Both the position numbers and the translations under genes were made by a program. Below are positions 54,032-64,000 of a stretch of DNA of 64,000 nt, piece after piece (positions within the stretch are counted from its first letter, which is position 1; every line of letters begins with the position of its first letter). The DNA is taken from positions 682,001-746,000 of the forward strand of contig NZ_LKAJ02000001.1 of assembly GCF_001431295.2 (NCBI RefSeq), written 5' to 3'. The notes under the pieces were generated by a model. That model was not told where the DNA came from. It did not search any database and worked only from the letters and a program-made list of their open reading frames with translations. The stretch comes from Candidatus Berkiella aquae (GTDB lineage Bacteria; Pseudomonadota; Gammaproteobacteria; Berkiellales; Berkiellaceae).

Positions 54032-54116
54032 GCCGAAGTGGTGAAATTGGTAGACACACTATCTTGAGGGGGTAGCGGCGCAAGCCATGCCGGTTCGAGT
54101 CCGGCCTTCGGCACCA
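54032..54116 (+). tRNA. tRNA-Leu (anticodon GAG), CCA encoded
   Basis: The acceptor stem is GCCGAAG (54032-54038) with CTTCGGC (54106-54112), then A73 and an encoded CCA (54114-54116). The anticodon stem is CTATC (54059-54063) with GGTAG; the loop carries GAG at 54066-54068. A long variable arm (GCGGCGCAAGCCATGC) marks it as class II. The T-loop is GGTTCGAGTCC. The same tRNA (leuU) follows secG in E. coli. Confidence 0.96.
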
Positions 54117-54234
54117 TCATTTTGATTACACTCGAAACAGTTTGAATTTAGGCAAATCTCTGTTGTAGTTCTTCACAGAGGCTTGTAGCATCTACCATTG
54201 GACTCAATTTATTCATGGGTAAGGATTCTAAAAA

Positions 54235-54591
54235 GTGTTAGAAAATTACCTTCCAGTTCTCATCTTTATGGGGTTGGCGCTAGGTCTAGGCACAGTATTG
54301 ATTGCTCTTGGGGCACTCATTTCACCTAGGAAACCAAATGACGAAAAGCTCTCGCAATATGAATGCGGATTTGAGCCATTTGAAAATGCACGATTAAAAT
54401 TCGATGTGCGTTTTTATCTTATTGCTATCCTTTTTATTATTTTTGATCTTGAAGTGGCTTTCTTGTTTCCCTGGGCTGTTATTTTCAAAGATCTCACCTG
54501 GACACCGATTATTGCGATGGGGATCTTCTTAGGTCTTCTATTAGTTGGTTTTATCTACGAATGGAAAAAAGGAGCACTGGAATGGGAATAG
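54235..54591 (+). CDS. nuoA: NADH-quinone oxidoreductase subunit A
   Basis: The 118-residue membrane subunit begins at GTG 54235. AAGGA lies 7-8 bases upstream, and no in-frame ATG gives a full-length protein. It has three membrane helices; the loop after helix 1 has [12 protein letters not shown], the conserved ECGFEP motif with the Cys of the ND3 loop. The segment [21 protein letters not shown] follows. It is a proton-pumping membrane-arm subunit of complex I and the first gene of the nuo operon. Its end overlaps nuoB. Confidence 0.95.
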   Translation: MLENYLPVLIFMGLALGLGTVLIALGALISPRKPNDEKLSQYECGFEPFENARLKFDVRFYLIAILFIIFDLEVAFLFPWAVIFKDLTWTPIIAMGIFLGLLLVGFIYEWKKGALEWE

Positions 54592-55067
54592 CAGGCGCTC
54601 TGAAACAAGGCTTTGTGACGACATCGCTAGATAAATTAATTAATTGGGCAAGAACTGGCTCTATGTGGCCAATGACATTTGGCCTTGCTTGCTGTGCCGT
54701 AGAGATGATGCATGCAGGCGCATCCCGTTACGATCTCGATCGTTTCGGCATTGTTTTTAGACCTTCTCCTAGACAAAGCGATGTGATGATTGTAGCAGGC
54801 ACGCTTTGTAACAAAATGGCTCCCGCTTTACGAAAAGTTTACGATCAAATGCCTGAACCCCGTTGGGTTATTTCCATGGGTTCTTGTGCGAATGGCGGCG
54901 GGTATTATCATTATTCGTTCTCTGTTGTACGCGGTTGTGACCGAATTGTCCCAGTAGATGTTTATGTCCCAGGCTGTCCGCCCACGGCAGAAGCGTTGCT
55001 GTATGGTATTTTACAGCTGCAAAATAAAATCCGTCGTACCAATACGATTGCAAGGGAAAAAGTATGA
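54582..55067 (+). CDS. nuoB: NADH-quinone oxidoreductase subunit B
   Basis: The product is 161 residues from ATG 54582, with GGAG upstream; the in-frame ATG at 54561 adds residues not seen in the family. It holds cluster N2, whose ligands are visible as C37-C38 ([10 protein letters not shown]), C102 ([10 protein letters not shown]) and C132 (YVPGCPP). N2 hands electrons to quinone. The gene overlaps nuoA by 10 bases and nuoC by four, as expected for a coupled operon. Confidence 0.97.
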   Translation: MGIAGALKQGFVTTSLDKLINWARTGSMWPMTFGLACCAVEMMHAGASRYDLDRFGIVFRPSPRQSDVMIVAGTLCNKMAPALRKVYDQMPEPRWVISMGSCANGGGYYHYSFSVVRGCDRIVPVDVYVPGCPPTAEALLYGILQLQNKIRRTNTIAREKV

Positions 55068-55756
55068 GCAACCTTTCCCACTTAGCAGAAACACTCCCTG
55101 GTGTTTTAGGTTCCTTATTAGAAAGCATCACACTTGATCGCGGCGAACTGACCATTGAAGTCAAACCAGCCGATATTTTAAAAGTCTGTGAGATTCTGCG
55201 CACGCATGCAGAATGCCGTTTTGAAATGTTAATGGATTTGTGTGGCGTTGATTACCTTTATTATGGCGTGAGTGAATGGGAAACCACCAGCGCGACCGCA
55301 AAAGGGTTTGAACGTGCAGTGCGTCCTATTTCGCAAAGTGTACCCAATAGCCAGTGGAAAAAACCACGTTTTGCCGTTGTTTATCATTTATTATCTATTG
55401 CCCTTAATCATCGTTTGCGAGTCAAAGCCTTTGTGCCCGATGACAAACCCCTGATTGATTCTGTGGTCGGTATTTGGGCAGGCGCAAATTGGTATGAACG
55501 AGAAGCGTTCGATTTGTATGGCATTTTGTTTAATCGTCATCCGGATTTAAGACGTCTGTTAACCGATTATGGTTTTATTGGTCATCCGTTCAGAAAAGAT
55601 TTTCCTTTATCAGGTAACGTTGAAGTTCGCTATGACGCCAAAGAACAGCGCGTTATTTATGAACCCGTTGATATTGTTCCACGCACCTTGGTCCCTAAAG
55701 TGATTCGTAAGAGCTTCGATGAGAGTGAAGACCCACAAGGGGGTGCGCATGTCTGA
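55064..55756 (+). CDS. nuoC: NADH-quinone oxidoreductase subunit C
   Basis: The 230-residue protein has the 30-kDa subunit motif set: a first domain with [12 protein letters not shown], then [10 protein letters not shown], and the signature [19 protein letters not shown] (about 146-164) followed by [13 protein letters not shown] and [10 protein letters not shown]. It is a peripheral-arm scaffold next to the quinone site. It is encoded separately from nuoD, unlike the fused nuoCD of E. coli. Its stop overlaps the nuoD start by eight bases. Confidence 0.96.
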   Translation: MSNLSHLAETLPGVLGSLLESITLDRGELTIEVKPADILKVCEILRTHAECRFEMLMDLCGVDYLYYGVSEWETTSATAKGFERAVRPISQSVPNSQWKKPRFAVVYHLLSIALNHRLRVKAFVPDDKPLIDSVVGIWAGANWYEREAFDLYGILFNRHPDLRRLLTDYGFIGHPFRKDFPLSGNVEVRYDAKEQRVIYEPVDIVPRTLVPKVIRKSFDESEDPQGGAHV

Positions 55757-57002
55757 AATTAAAAACTACACAATGAATTTTGGTCCGCAGCATCCTGCAG
55801 CGCATGGTGTATTGCGACTTATTTTGGAACTAGATGGTGAAGTGATCCAGCGTGCGGATCCGCATGTTGGTTTGTTACATCGTGCCACCGAGAAGCTGGC
55901 AGAAAATAAACCCTATAACCAAAGCATCGGTTATATGGATCGTTTAGATTATGTATCAATGATGTGTAATGAACATGGTTATGTTCTTGCTATTGAAAAA
56001 TTATTAGGTGTCACCCCACCAGCACGTGCGCTTTATATTCGCACGATGTTTGACGAAATTACTCGCATTTTAAACCATCTGATGTGGTTAGGGGCGCATG
56101 CGCTAGATATTGGCGCAATGACCGTATTCTTATATGCGTTTCGTGAACGTGAAGATCTCATGGATTGCTATGAAGCCGTGAGTGGCGCCAGAATGCATGC
56201 AACCTATTATCGACCTGGCGGCGTTTATCGTGATTTGCCTAATCAAATGCCCAAATACAAACCTTCTATGTGGCATTCCGAAAAAGCGGTTAAGAAATTA
56301 AATGAAGACCGCGAAGGCTCTTTACTGGATTTCATTTGGGCCTTTACTGAAAGATTTCCAAAGTGTGTCGATGATTATGAAACCTTATTAACCGATAACC
56401 GTATTTGGAAACAGCGTACGGTTGGCATCGGCGTTGTCTCCCCTGAACGTGCTATGCAGCTTGGTTTTAGTGGAGCCATGTTAAGAGGTTCCGGTATTGC
56501 CTGGGATCTTCGCAAAAAACAACCTTACGCGGCTTATGCCAATGTTGATTTTGATATTCCCATTGGTAAAGAAGGCGATTGTTACGATCGTTACTGTGTG
56601 CGTATTGAAGAAATGCGCCAGTCAAATCGTATTATCCGCCAATGCATTGAATGGTTAAGAGCGAATCCGGGCCCGGTGATTATTGATGATCATAAAATCA
56701 TCCCACCTAGCCGTGAAGAAATGAAAGAAGGGATGGAATCGCTTATTCACCATTTTAAATTATTCACAGAAGGCTACTGTGTTCCTGCTGGTGAAGCTTA
56801 TGCAGCGATTGAGCATCCTAAAGGTGAATTTGGTGTTTATTTAGTCTCGGATGGTGCGAACAAACCTTACCGAGTTAAAGTCCGTGCTGCAGGATTCCCA
56901 CACTTGGCTTCCATTGAAGAAATGGCAAAAGGACACATGATTGCTGACGTCGTTGCTATTATCGGAACCCAAGATATCGTATTTGGGGAGATTGATCGTT
57001 AA
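55749..57002 (+). CDS. nuoD: NADH-quinone oxidoreductase subunit D
   Basis: The product is 417 residues from ATG 55749, which follows AGGGGG and overlaps nuoC. Its first residues match the family ([17 protein letters not shown]). The quinone-site His is in [11 protein letters not shown], and [19 protein letters not shown] and [10 protein letters not shown] follow. It ends D-I-V-F-G-E-I-D-R, the family C-terminus. It forms the quinone pocket with NuoB. ATG 57002 of nuoE overlaps its stop. Confidence 0.97.
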   Translation: MSEIKNYTMNFGPQHPAAHGVLRLILELDGEVIQRADPHVGLLHRATEKLAENKPYNQSIGYMDRLDYVSMMCNEHGYVLAIEKLLGVTPPARALYIRTMFDEITRILNHLMWLGAHALDIGAMTVFLYAFREREDLMDCYEAVSGARMHATYYRPGGVYRDLPNQMPKYKPSMWHSEKAVKKLNEDREGSLLDFIWAFTERFPKCVDDYETLLTDNRIWKQRTVGIGVVSPERAMQLGFSGAMLRGSGIAWDLRKKQPYAAYANVDFDIPIGKEGDCYDRYCVRIEEMRQSNRIIRQCIEWLRANPGPVIIDDHKIIPPSREEMKEGMESLIHHFKLFTEGYCVPAGEAYAAIEHPKGEFGVYLVSDGANKPYRVKVRAAGFPHLASIEEMAKGHMIADVVAIIGTQDIVFGEIDR

Positions 57003-57511
57003 TGAGTGAAATAATGCAAACAGTGGCATCGCCTGCGACTTTGTCACAAAAAACCCGCAATCAAATTGATGAGTGGTTAAAAAAATATCCACCTGAGCAA
57101 CGTCAAGCTGGCGTGATTGCTGCTTTGACGATGGTGCAAGATGAGAACGGTGGTTATCTGACCGTTGAATTAATGGATGCAGTTGCTGCTTACTTAGGTA
57201 TGCCAAAAATTGCCGTGTATGAAGTTGCTACTTTTTACAGCATGTTTGAACTCAAACCGGTTGGAAAACATAAAATTTGCGTGTGCACCAACATTTCTTG
57301 CATGTTAAAAGGTTCCGATGACATTGTGGAATATCTGCAAGCAAAACTGGGCATTAAATTAGGCGAAACCACGCAAGATGGTAAATTCACATTGAAGTAT
57401 GTTGAATGCTTAGCCGCTTGTGGGGGAGCCCCTATGATGCAGATTGGGCGTGAATATCATGAGAATTTAACGCCTGAAAAAATTGACAAAATCTTAGCAT
57501 CGTTGGAGTAA
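57002..57511 (+). CDS. nuoE: NADH-quinone oxidoreductase subunit E
   Basis: The 169-residue protein is a thioredoxin-like [2Fe-2S] subunit. The ligands are visible as C95, C100, C136 and C140 in ICVCTNISC and ECLAACGGAP. The N-terminal helical half has QAGVIAALTMVQDENGGYLT and the conserved VYEVATFYSMF. It sits next to NuoF in the dehydrogenase module. Its start overlaps the nuoD stop by one base. Confidence 0.96.
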   Translation: MSEIMQTVASPATLSQKTRNQIDEWLKKYPPEQRQAGVIAALTMVQDENGGYLTVELMDAVAAYLGMPKIAVYEVATFYSMFELKPVGKHKICVCTNISCMLKGSDDIVEYLQAKLGIKLGETTQDGKFTLKYVECLAACGGAPMMQIGREYHENLTPEKIDKILASLE

Positions 57512-57514
57512 CCA

Positions 57515-58792
57515 ATGACAGCCAAAACGAACCAAATCTGTTTTCGTACTTTATCGCATGCTAAACCTTGGTCTTTAGAAGCGTATTTAAGTGTGGGTGG
57601 CTACCAAGTCTGGCAGAAAATTTTAAAAGAAAAGACACCACCTGAAAATATTATTGCAGAGCTTAAAACCTCTGTCTTACGGGGACGCGGAGGCGCAGGC
57701 TTCCCAACAGGCTTGAAATGGAGCTTTGTACCCCATAGTAAGCCCGGTCAAAAATATGTGGTTTGTAATTCCGATGAAGGTGAACCCGGTACGTTTAAAG
57801 ATCGTGACATTTTACGCTTTAATCCACATCAATTAATCGAAGGTATGGCGATTGCAGGCTACGTTATGGGAGCTACCGTCGGGTACAACTATATTCGTGG
57901 TGAATTCCATGAGCCTTTTGATCGCGTTGAACAAGCACTCAAAGAAGCCCATGAACAAGGCTTTTTAGGTAAAAACATCTTAGGCTCTGGCGTTGATTTT
58001 GAGTTACACAACGTCTTAGGTGCTGGCGCGTATATCTGTGGTGAAGAAACCGCATTGATGGAGTCTTTAGAAGGTAAAAAAGGACAACCCCGCTTTAAAC
58101 CACCATTCCCAGCCAATTTTGGTGTTTTTGGTAAACCAACCACGATTAATAATACAGAGAGTTTTGCTTCTGTACCGGTTATTTTACAAAACGGCGGCCA
58201 ATGGTTTTTAGAATTAGGCTTGCCCAATAACGGTGGTTGCAAAATCTTTTGTGTCTCGGGCCATGTCAATAAACCCGGCAATTATGAAATTCCATTAGGG
58301 ACGCCATTTAGCGAATTATTAGCGATGGCAGGTGGCATGAAAGATAACCGTAAGTTAAAAGCCGTTATCCCAGGTGGTTCTTCCGTCCCGGTTTTACCTG
58401 GCGATATCATGATGCAAGTGAATATGGATTATGACTCCATTTCCAAAGCAGGTTCCATGTTAGGCAGTGGCGCTGTCATTGTGATGGATGAAACCACTTG
58501 CATGGTAAAAATGTTAGCCAGAATTTCTGAATTTTACTTTGAAGAATCTTGTGGCCAATGCACGCCTTGCCGCGAAGGCACAGGTTGGTTAGCGCGTATT
58601 TTGCATCGCATTATGCACGGCGAAGGCACGTCGCGTGATCTGGCAGTGTTAGATGATGTTGCCGACAAAATTATGGGACGCACCATTTGTGCATTAGGGG
58701 ATGCAGCAGCAATGCCTGTTCGTAGCTTCTTAAAGCATTATCGCAATGAATTTGAATATATGATCGAACATAAAAAGTCGATGGTAGCATAG
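57515..58792 (+). CDS. nuoF: NADH-quinone oxidoreductase subunit F
   Basis: The 425-residue protein has the FMN/NADH motifs: [17 protein letters not shown] (about residues 52-68), [16 protein letters not shown], and [20 protein letters not shown] (about 171-190). The [4Fe-4S] ligands are in [13 protein letters not shown] (about 345-357), with the fourth Cys in TICALGDAA. It takes electrons from NADH. It starts three bases after nuoE. Confidence 0.97.
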   Translation: MTAKTNQICFRTLSHAKPWSLEAYLSVGGYQVWQKILKEKTPPENIIAELKTSVLRGRGGAGFPTGLKWSFVPHSKPGQKYVVCNSDEGEPGTFKDRDILRFNPHQLIEGMAIAGYVMGATVGYNYIRGEFHEPFDRVEQALKEAHEQGFLGKNILGSGVDFELHNVLGAGAYICGEETALMESLEGKKGQPRFKPPFPANFGVFGKPTTINNTESFASVPVILQNGGQWFLELGLPNNGGCKIFCVSGHVNKPGNYEIPLGTPFSELLAMAGGMKDNRKLKAVIPGGSSVPVLPGDIMMQVNMDYDSISKAGSMLGSGAVIVMDETTCMVKMLARISEFYFEESCGQCTPCREGTGWLARILHRIMHGEGTSRDLAVLDDVADKIMGRTICALGDAAAMPVRSFLKHYRNEFEYMIEHKKSMVA

Positions 58793-58801
58793 GAGAGATC
58801 G

Positions 58802-61192
58802 ATGGCATTCATCGAAATTGATGGCAAAAAAATTGAGGTACGGCCCGGTCAGATGATCATCGAAGCGGCCGATGAGCTTGGTATCGCGATTCCGCGTTTT
58901 TGCTACCATAAGAAATTATCGATTGCTGCTAACTGCCGTATGTGTTTGGTTGATGTTGCCAATGCTCCCAAGCCGTTGCCAGCTTGCGCAACGCCTGTTG
59001 CTGATGGCATGAAAGTGTTGACCAAATCACCACGTGCGGTTGATGCACAAAAAGCTGTGATGGAATTCTTGCTGATTAATCACCCCTTAGATTGCCCTAT
59101 TTGCGATCAAGGTGGTCAATGTGAATTGCAAGATGTGGCTTTAGAATACGGTAAAGATACCTCACGCTATGAAGAAGGTAAGCGTGTGGTTAAAGATAAA
59201 GATATCGGTCCCTTGATTAGCACGGAGATGACTCGCTGCATTCAATGCACACGTTGTGTGCGATTTGGCGAGGAAGTTGCCGGTGTGCGCGAACTTGGTG
59301 CAACGGGCCGTGGCGAATTTATGGAAATTGGCACCTACGTGCAAAGCACCGTTAATTCTGAACTCTCAGGAAACGTTATCGATTTATGTCCCGTTGGTGC
59401 ATTAACGTCAAAACCATTTCGTTTTGAAGCAAGGGCTTGGGAATTAAAAGCGAATCCAAGCATTTCGATGCATGATTGTGTCGGCTCTAATCTTTTCTTT
59501 CATACCTTGCGTAGTAAAGTCATCAGAACATTGCCGCGAGAGCAGGAAGCCTTAAATGAAGTATGGCTTTCCGATCGTGATCGTTTCAGCTATGAAGGCC
59601 TTAACCATGCCGATCGTTTAGAGAATCCTCTGATCAAAAGAAATGGTCAGTGGGAAGAAACCGATTGGCTTAGTGCTTTAGGTTTTGTGTCCGAAAAATG
59701 TCAGAAGACCGAAGCGGAACAAATCGGCGTATTGGCTTCACCTAATAGCACGGTTGAAGAATTCTATTTATTACAAAAATTATTCCGTGGCAAAGGGTGT
59801 CAAAATATTGATCACCGTTTACGTCAAACGGATTTTCGTCATCAATCGATGGTAGGTAGTTATCCTCAATTAGGCATTTCATTAGCCGATTTAGAGTCGC
59901 AACAATCTATTATTTTAATTGGTTGCGATATTCATAAAGAACAGCCAATCGTTGGGCATCGTGTGCGAAAAGCCACGTTACATGGCGGCCAGGTTTATAC
60001 CATCAGTGCGTGGCAAGCAGATCATCATTTTACCGTTAGCTATGCATGGCAGGGTGAGAAAGGCGATCTGATTCAGCCGCTGCTTCAAGTATTAAAAGCA
60101 GTTTATGACAATGCAGCAAGTGATAAGCAAGCGCTGGTACCAAGCGAAGTCAAAGCGTTAATTGAACGCATTTCGCCAAATGAAGCTTCTATGCGTGCTG
60201 CCAAAGCAATAATTGAAACACAAAAAGTCAGTGTGTTGCTTGGACAGTTTGCACTCAATCATCCACAAGCAGCGACTATTCACTGGTTATCGCGTTTAAT
60301 GGCCCAACTCGTGCAAGGCACTTGGGGTGAAATGAGCAATGGTGCCAATAGTGCTGGTGGTTGGCTTGCAGGTGCATTGCCTCATCGTTTGCCGTTTGGC
60401 ATTAAAGCGGTAAGTGAAGGTTTAGATGCCGTGCAAATGTTGCAACAACCACGTAAAACCTACTTCCTGTTAAATTGTGAACCTGAATACGATTTAGCGA
60501 TGCCGCACCTTGCTGTCAAAGCATTAAAACAAGCGCAAACCGTTGTGGTGCTAAGCGCTTTTGATAATCCACTTTATCGAGAATATGCGGATGTTATCTT
60601 ACCTGTCACGCCAATATCAGAAATGGCAGGTACCTATATAAACGCATTGGGAGAGTGGCAATCTTTTAAAGCTGCGACAACCCCGTTGGGGCAAAGTCGT
60701 CCAGCATGGAAGGTCTTACGCGTTTTAGGTAACTTAATGCATGTGCCTGATTTCAATTATGAAACCATAGAAGAAATTGGCCAAGAGCTACATACCTTAG
60801 CCAGCCAGGCAAAATTGCCAGAAGAGAATGTATTAGCAATGCCTTATCCAGCTGTGCAATCTCAAGCCGTTAATGGTTTGGTGCGATTAGCATTTACGTC
60901 GCTTTATGCAGTTGATGGTGTTGCGCGTCGAGCCAATGCATTGCAAGAAACGCAAGATGCAAAATCTTCTCGTTTTGTTCGATTACATCCAAGTGATGCT
61001 AAGCAACGTAACTTGCGAGAAGGTCAACGTATTATCGTCAGTGAAAATAACCAACGTTCACAGCCATTAACACTGCAGCTAGATGAAGGAATTCCATTAG
61101 GCGCAGCTTGGGTTGCAAGTGGTATTCCTGAAACACACGTCTTGGGAACAACACTTGGCAACATTGAGATCTTGCCGTGCGAGGGCCAGTAG
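58802..61192 (+). CDS. nuoG: NADH-quinone oxidoreductase subunit G
   Basis: The 796-residue protein begins with a ferredoxin-like domain. The [2Fe-2S] ligands are C34, C45, C48 and C62. The His-Cys [4Fe-4S] site is in [18 protein letters not shown], and a further [4Fe-4S] site is [16 protein letters not shown]. The long C-terminal half is molybdopterin-oxidoreductase-like but lacks a molybdenum cofactor in this family. It ends close to [11 protein letters not shown]. It channels electrons along the peripheral arm. nuoH starts one base after its stop. Confidence 0.96.
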   Translation: MAFIEIDGKKIEVRPGQMIIEAADELGIAIPRFCYHKKLSIAANCRMCLVDVANAPKPLPACATPVADGMKVLTKSPRAVDAQKAVMEFLLINHPLDCPICDQGGQCELQDVALEYGKDTSRYEEGKRVVKDKDIGPLISTEMTRCIQCTRCVRFGEEVAGVRELGATGRGEFMEIGTYVQSTVNSELSGNVIDLCPVGALTSKPFRFEARAWELKANPSISMHDCVGSNLFFHTLRSKVIRTLPREQEALNEVWLSDRDRFSYEGLNHADRLENPLIKRNGQWEETDWLSALGFVSEKCQKTEAEQIGVLASPNSTVEEFYLLQKLFRGKGCQNIDHRLRQTDFRHQSMVGSYPQLGISLADLESQQSIILIGCDIHKEQPIVGHRVRKATLHGGQVYTISAWQADHHFTVSYAWQGEKGDLIQPLLQVLKAVYDNAASDKQALVPSEVKALIERISPNEASMRAAKAIIETQKVSVLLGQFALNHPQAATIHWLSRLMAQLVQGTWGEMSNGANSAGGWLAGALPHRLPFGIKAVSEGLDAVQMLQQPRKTYFLLNCEPEYDLAMPHLAVKALKQAQTVVVLSAFDNPLYREYADVILPVTPISEMAGTYINALGEWQSFKAATTPLGQSRPAWKVLRVLGNLMHVPDFNYETIEEIGQELHTLASQAKLPEENVLAMPYPAVQSQAVNGLVRLAFTSLYAVDGVARRANALQETQDAKSSRFVRLHPSDAKQRNLREGQRIIVSENNQRSQPLTLQLDEGIPLGAAWVASGIPETHVLGTTLGNIEILPCEGQ

Positions 61193-61193
61193 C

Positions 61194-62222
61194 ATGATCA
61201 TTGAGTGGTTAACCATTTTAATCACCATTTTGCTGAAAAGTGTCGTGATTATAGTGCCATTGATTCTTGCGGTGGCCTATCTGACTTATTTTGAGCGTAA
61301 GGTGATTGGCTATATTCAAGTACGAATTGGACCTAATCGGGTTGGGCCATTTGGCTTATTCCAGCCATTTGCCGATGTGGGCAAGTTGTTGCTCAAAGAA
61401 ATCATTATGCCAACGAAATCAAACAAGTTTTTGTATATCGTTGCGCCAATTTTGGCTTTTGCTCCTTCACTTGCTGCTTGGTCCATTGTGCCATTTGCAG
61501 AAGGTTGGTCACTTGCCAATATTAATGCAGGCCTATTGTTTTTATTGGCCATGACCTCACTTGGCGTTTATGGCGTGATCATTGCGGGTTGGGCCTCCAA
61601 TTCAAAATATGCTTTTTTAGGTGCACTTCGCTCTGCTGCACAAGTGGTTTCATATGAAATTGCGATGGGATTTGCCTTAGTTGGCGTCTTGATGGCAGCA
61701 GGTAGTATGAATTTGAGCGATATCGTCAATGCACAAAAAGGCGGATTGCTTAGCTGGTATTGGTTACCCTTGCTACCTCTATTTGTTGTTTATTGGATCT
61801 CTGCTGTGGCAGAAACCAATCGTGCCCCATTTGACGTCGCAGAAGGGGAATCAGAAATCGTTGCAGGATTCCACGTAGAATATGCCGGTATGACTTTTGC
61901 CATTTTCTTCTTAGCAGAGTATGCCAACATGATTTTACTTTCGGTGGTTGCTGCTTTGATGTTTATGGGGGGCTGGTTATCACCCTTTGAAGGAATACCT
62001 TTCATTCAAGACAAATTGATGTGGGTACCTGGGATTGTTTGGTTAGGGCTAAAAGTCTCATTCTTCCTTTTCTTATATTTGTGGTTCCGAGCGACATTCC
62101 CAAGGTATCGGTATGATCAAATCATGCGCTTAGGCTGGAAGATATTCATTCCCGTTACCTTTTTCTGGATTGTGGTAGAAGCATTGGCCATCAAGGGCCA
62201 CGTTGGTCCTTGGTTTACATAG
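61194..62222 (+). CDS. nuoH: NADH-quinone oxidoreductase subunit H
   Basis: The product is 342 residues from ATG 61194, with GAGGG about 8 bases upstream; an in-frame ATG at 61113 lies in nuoG and is rejected. It has about eight membrane helices. The conserved [19 protein letters not shown] (about residues 34-52) and [20 protein letters not shown] (about 203-222) are the quinone-channel motifs of the ND1 family. Its end is followed by nuoI after 10 bases. Confidence 0.97.
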   Translation: MIIEWLTILITILLKSVVIIVPLILAVAYLTYFERKVIGYIQVRIGPNRVGPFGLFQPFADVGKLLLKEIIMPTKSNKFLYIVAPILAFAPSLAAWSIVPFAEGWSLANINAGLLFLLAMTSLGVYGVIIAGWASNSKYAFLGALRSAAQVVSYEIAMGFALVGVLMAAGSMNLSDIVNAQKGGLLSWYWLPLLPLFVVYWISAVAETNRAPFDVAEGESEIVAGFHVEYAGMTFAIFFLAEYANMILLSVVAALMFMGGWLSPFEGIPFIQDKLMWVPGIVWLGLKVSFFLFLYLWFRATFPRYRYDQIMRLGWKIFIPVTFFWIVVEALAIKGHVGPWFT

Positions 62223-62232
62223 AGAGCATAGT

Positions 62233-62724
62233 ATGTTTCGAAAAGTGATACACACATTTAAAAGTTTTATGCTATGGGAGCTTCTTGCAGGGTTAAGGCT
62301 CACGGGTAAATATTTATTTGCTCGGAAAATTACCGTTCAATACCCTGAAGAAGAAACCCCTCGTTCTGTTCGATTCCGCGGGATCCATGCTCTGCGGCGT
62401 TATCCCAATGGAGAAGAGCGCTGCATTGCTTGTAAGTTATGTGAGGCAGTCTGTCCTGCGTTAGCGATTACCATTGACTCCGCTGAGCGAGAAGATGGCA
62501 CCCGTCGTACAACCCGTTACGAAATTGATTTATTCAAATGTATCTATTGTGGATTCTGTGAAGAATCTTGCCCTGTCGATTCGATTGTCGAAACCGACTT
62601 CTCTAATTACGCCTTTTTAGAACGTGGCGAAAATATTTTAGATAAACAAAAATTGCTCGCTATTGGTGATCAATATGAAGAACGCATTGCAGCTTATCGT
62701 GCTGAAGATGCACCGTATCGGTAG
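62233..62724 (+). CDS. nuoI: NADH-quinone oxidoreductase subunit I
   Basis: The product is 163 residues from ATG 62233 (GAGAG upstream). Two [4Fe-4S] clusters are formed by C64-x-x-C67-x-x-C70-x-x-x-C74 ([12 protein letters not shown]) and C103-x-x-C106-x-x-C109-x-x-x-C113 ([12 protein letters not shown]), the N6a/N6b sites. An in-frame ATG at 62203 overlaps nuoH and would add ten residues not expected. NuoI is a peripheral-arm subunit carrying electrons to NuoB. Confidence 0.97.
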   Translation: MFRKVIHTFKSFMLWELLAGLRLTGKYLFARKITVQYPEEETPRSVRFRGIHALRRYPNGEERCIACKLCEAVCPALAITIDSAEREDGTRRTTRYEIDLFKCIYCGFCEESCPVDSIVETDFSNYAFLERGENILDKQKLLAIGDQYEERIAAYRAEDAPYR

Positions 62725-62739
62725 AGGCAAATTATAACC

Positions 62740-63357
62740 ATGACAATTACAATTCAGCAGTTGGTATTTTTAGCGTTCTCTGTGATGGCCATTGTTAGCG
62801 CTATCATGGTTGTTGCTTCGAAAAACCCGGTGAAAGCCGTGTTGTTCTTAGTGTTTACCTTTTTCTGTACCGCAGGTCTTTGGATGTTGCTGGAATCAGA
62901 ATTTTTAAGCATTGTGTTGGTCCTTGTTTATGTTGGGGCCGTGATGGTGTTATTCCTATTCGTTGTCATGATGCTTGATGTTGAAACAGATAATAAACAA
63001 CCGTTTGTGAAACATTGGCCTATTGGGCTCTTGATTGCCGCGATTATGATAGGTGTCATGAGCATGGTGGTGGGCGCGCAACATTTTGGCTTAGAACAAA
63101 TACCCATGCCAGAAGCATTTGCCAAAGATTATAGCCACGTTAAAGCATTAGCTTCTCTGCTTTATTCCAATTATTTATTGCCCTTTGAAATTGCCGGTAT
63201 CATCTTATTAGTTGCCATGATTGCCGCTATTGGTCTGACTTTCCGTGGCCCACGCGATTCCAAAACGCAAAAAGTAAATTTACAAACGCAGGTTACCAAA
63301 CAACAGCGTTTAACCATCGTTAAAATGCCGGTAGTTAAGGGAGAACCTCAAGCATGA
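62740..63357 (+). CDS. nuoJ: NADH-quinone oxidoreductase subunit J
   Basis: The 205-residue membrane subunit has five helices with the ND6-type [20 protein letters not shown] motif (about residues 61-80). A basic polar C-terminus of about 40 residues follows the last helix. The stop overlaps the nuoK ATG by four bases. Confidence 0.95.
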   Translation: MTITIQQLVFLAFSVMAIVSAIMVVASKNPVKAVLFLVFTFFCTAGLWMLLESEFLSIVLVLVYVGAVMVLFLFVVMMLDVETDNKQPFVKHWPIGLLIAAIMIGVMSMVVGAQHFGLEQIPMPEAFAKDYSHVKALASLLYSNYLLPFEIAGIILLVAMIAAIGLTFRGPRDSKTQKVNLQTQVTKQQRLTIVKMPVVKGEPQA

Positions 63358-63659
63358 TTGGTTTGAATATATACCTTACTTTTGCAGCCATCTTATTTAG
63401 CATTGGCGTAGCAGGCATTTACATCAACCGTAAGAATGTGATCTTACTGTTGATGTGTGTTGAATTAATTTTGTTGGCAGTGAATACCAACTTTGTTGCC
63501 TTTTCGAGTTTCTTACGAAACCAAGTAGGGGAAGTTTTTGTATTCTTTATTTTAACCGTAGCTGCTGCAGAGGCTGCCATTGGGCTGGCGATATTGGTTG
63601 TCCTATTTCGCAGTCGCAAAACAATTAATGTTGAAGAGCTGGATCTACTGAAGGGGTAA
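63354..63659 (+). CDS. nuoK: NADH-quinone oxidoreductase subunit K
   Basis: The 101-residue subunit has three membrane helices. Conserved ND4L residues are visible: [24 protein letters not shown] with the membrane Glu, and [11 protein letters not shown]. The end is [14 protein letters not shown]. The start overlaps nuoJ and nuoL follows after three bases. Confidence 0.96.
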   Translation: MIGLNIYLTFAAILFSIGVAGIYINRKNVILLLMCVELILLAVNTNFVAFSSFLRNQVGEVFVFFILTVAAAEAAIGLAILVVLFRSRKTINVEELDLLKG

Positions 63660-63662
63660 GTT

Positions 63663-64000
63663 GTGCAACACCATATTTTAACTGAATGTTTAATTGTGGT
63701 TTTTTCGCCGCTGCTTGCTGCCATCATAGCAGGGTTAGGTAAAAAACTTGTTGGTCGCGCTGGCGCCCACTCGATCACCATCATTGCGGTAGCGGTCAGC
63801 TTTTTCACCTCACTGCTGATTGCCAAGCAAATGCTCTTAGACAAAAGTCTGCCAATGCAATTGGATATGACCCTTTACACGTGGGCAGCGATTGAACCGC
63901 TTCGTTTTCAAGTCGGTTTCTTGCTGGATTCACTCACGGTTTTAATGATGTGTGTGGTCACGTTTGTTTCATGGATGGTGCATATCTATACCATTGGTTA
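63663..64000 (+). CDS. nuoL: NADH-quinone oxidoreductase subunit L (5' part only)
   Basis: A GTG start at 63663 follows nuoK by three bases. The frame is open to the window edge (112 residues). The N-terminus begins with hydrophobic helices, and the segment GFLLDSLTVLMMCVVTFVSW followed by M-V-H-I-Y-T-I-G matches the NuoL/ND5 first-helix region. NuoL is a proton-pumping antiporter-like subunit. The remainder lies outside the window. Confidence 0.93.
   Translation, partial: MQHHILTECLIVVFSPLLAAIIAGLGKKLVGRAGAHSITIIAVAVSFFTSLLIAKQMLLDKSLPMQLDMTLYTWAAIEPLRFQVGFLLDSLTVLMMCVVTFVSWMVHIYTIG

Overview
The window is chromosomal DNA of an AT-rich gammaproteobacterium. The backbone gene order (smpB/ratA/rnfH/bamE, fur, recN-nadK, hrcA-grpE-dnaK-dnaJ-dapB, carAB-greA, yhbY/rlmE-ftsH-folP-glmM, tpiA-secG-tRNA-Leu(GAG)-nuoA..L) is the gammaproteobacterial one. 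Eukaryotic-like proteins between backbone blocks (F-box/LRR, ankyrin, patatin, a giant protein with a poly(A)-polymerase-like domain) suggest a host-associated member of the Legionellales (Legionella/Coxiella/Berkiella relatives). That placement is inference; no rRNA is present to confirm it.

Layout: 1-1846 holds smpB (partial), ratA, rnfH, bamE and fur. 1961-6088 is accessory: a hypothetical gene, an ankyrin-repeat pseudogene, a hairpin-rich gap, a run of small genes with strong Shine-Dalgarno sites (unknown 56-aa protein, outer-membrane barrel, BON protein, CsbD-like protein, basic 52-aa protein, and a 59-aa peptide with a double-glycine leader), then a DUF1275 membrane protein. 6193-15335 returns to housekeeping: recN-nadK on the minus strand, hrcA-grpE-dnaK-dnaJ with two sigma-32-like promoters, dapB and yjbQ. 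15432-27475 is a second accessory block: a FecR/DUF6600 proline-rich exported protein, a 1603-aa giant, a patatin-like phospholipase and several orphans. 27640-32522 is carA-carB-greA. 32704-35969 holds three paralogous F-box-like/LRR genes. 36012-40331 is an RND efflux pair. 40421-45974 is yhbY, rlmE, ftsH, folP, glmM and a small orphan. 45986-52644 is a third accessory block with dispersed palindromic repeats, a membrane-fused spermidine-synthase-like protein and a 1223-aa ankyrin protein. 52926-64000 is tpiA, secG, tRNA-Leu and the complex I operon nuoA to nuoL (nuoL runs off the end).

How the genes work together: the housekeeping genes serve proteostasis (HrcA/GrpE/DnaK/DnaJ, FtsH), pyrimidine/arginine precursors (CarAB), lysine/peptidoglycan and cell wall (DapB, GlmM), folate (FolP), glycolysis (TpiA), secretion (SecG) and respiration (Nuo). 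The accessory blocks are spliced at junctions between conserved backbone operons, and most of the candidate host-interaction genes sit there. No secretion system, transposase, integrase, CRISPR array or rRNA is visible.
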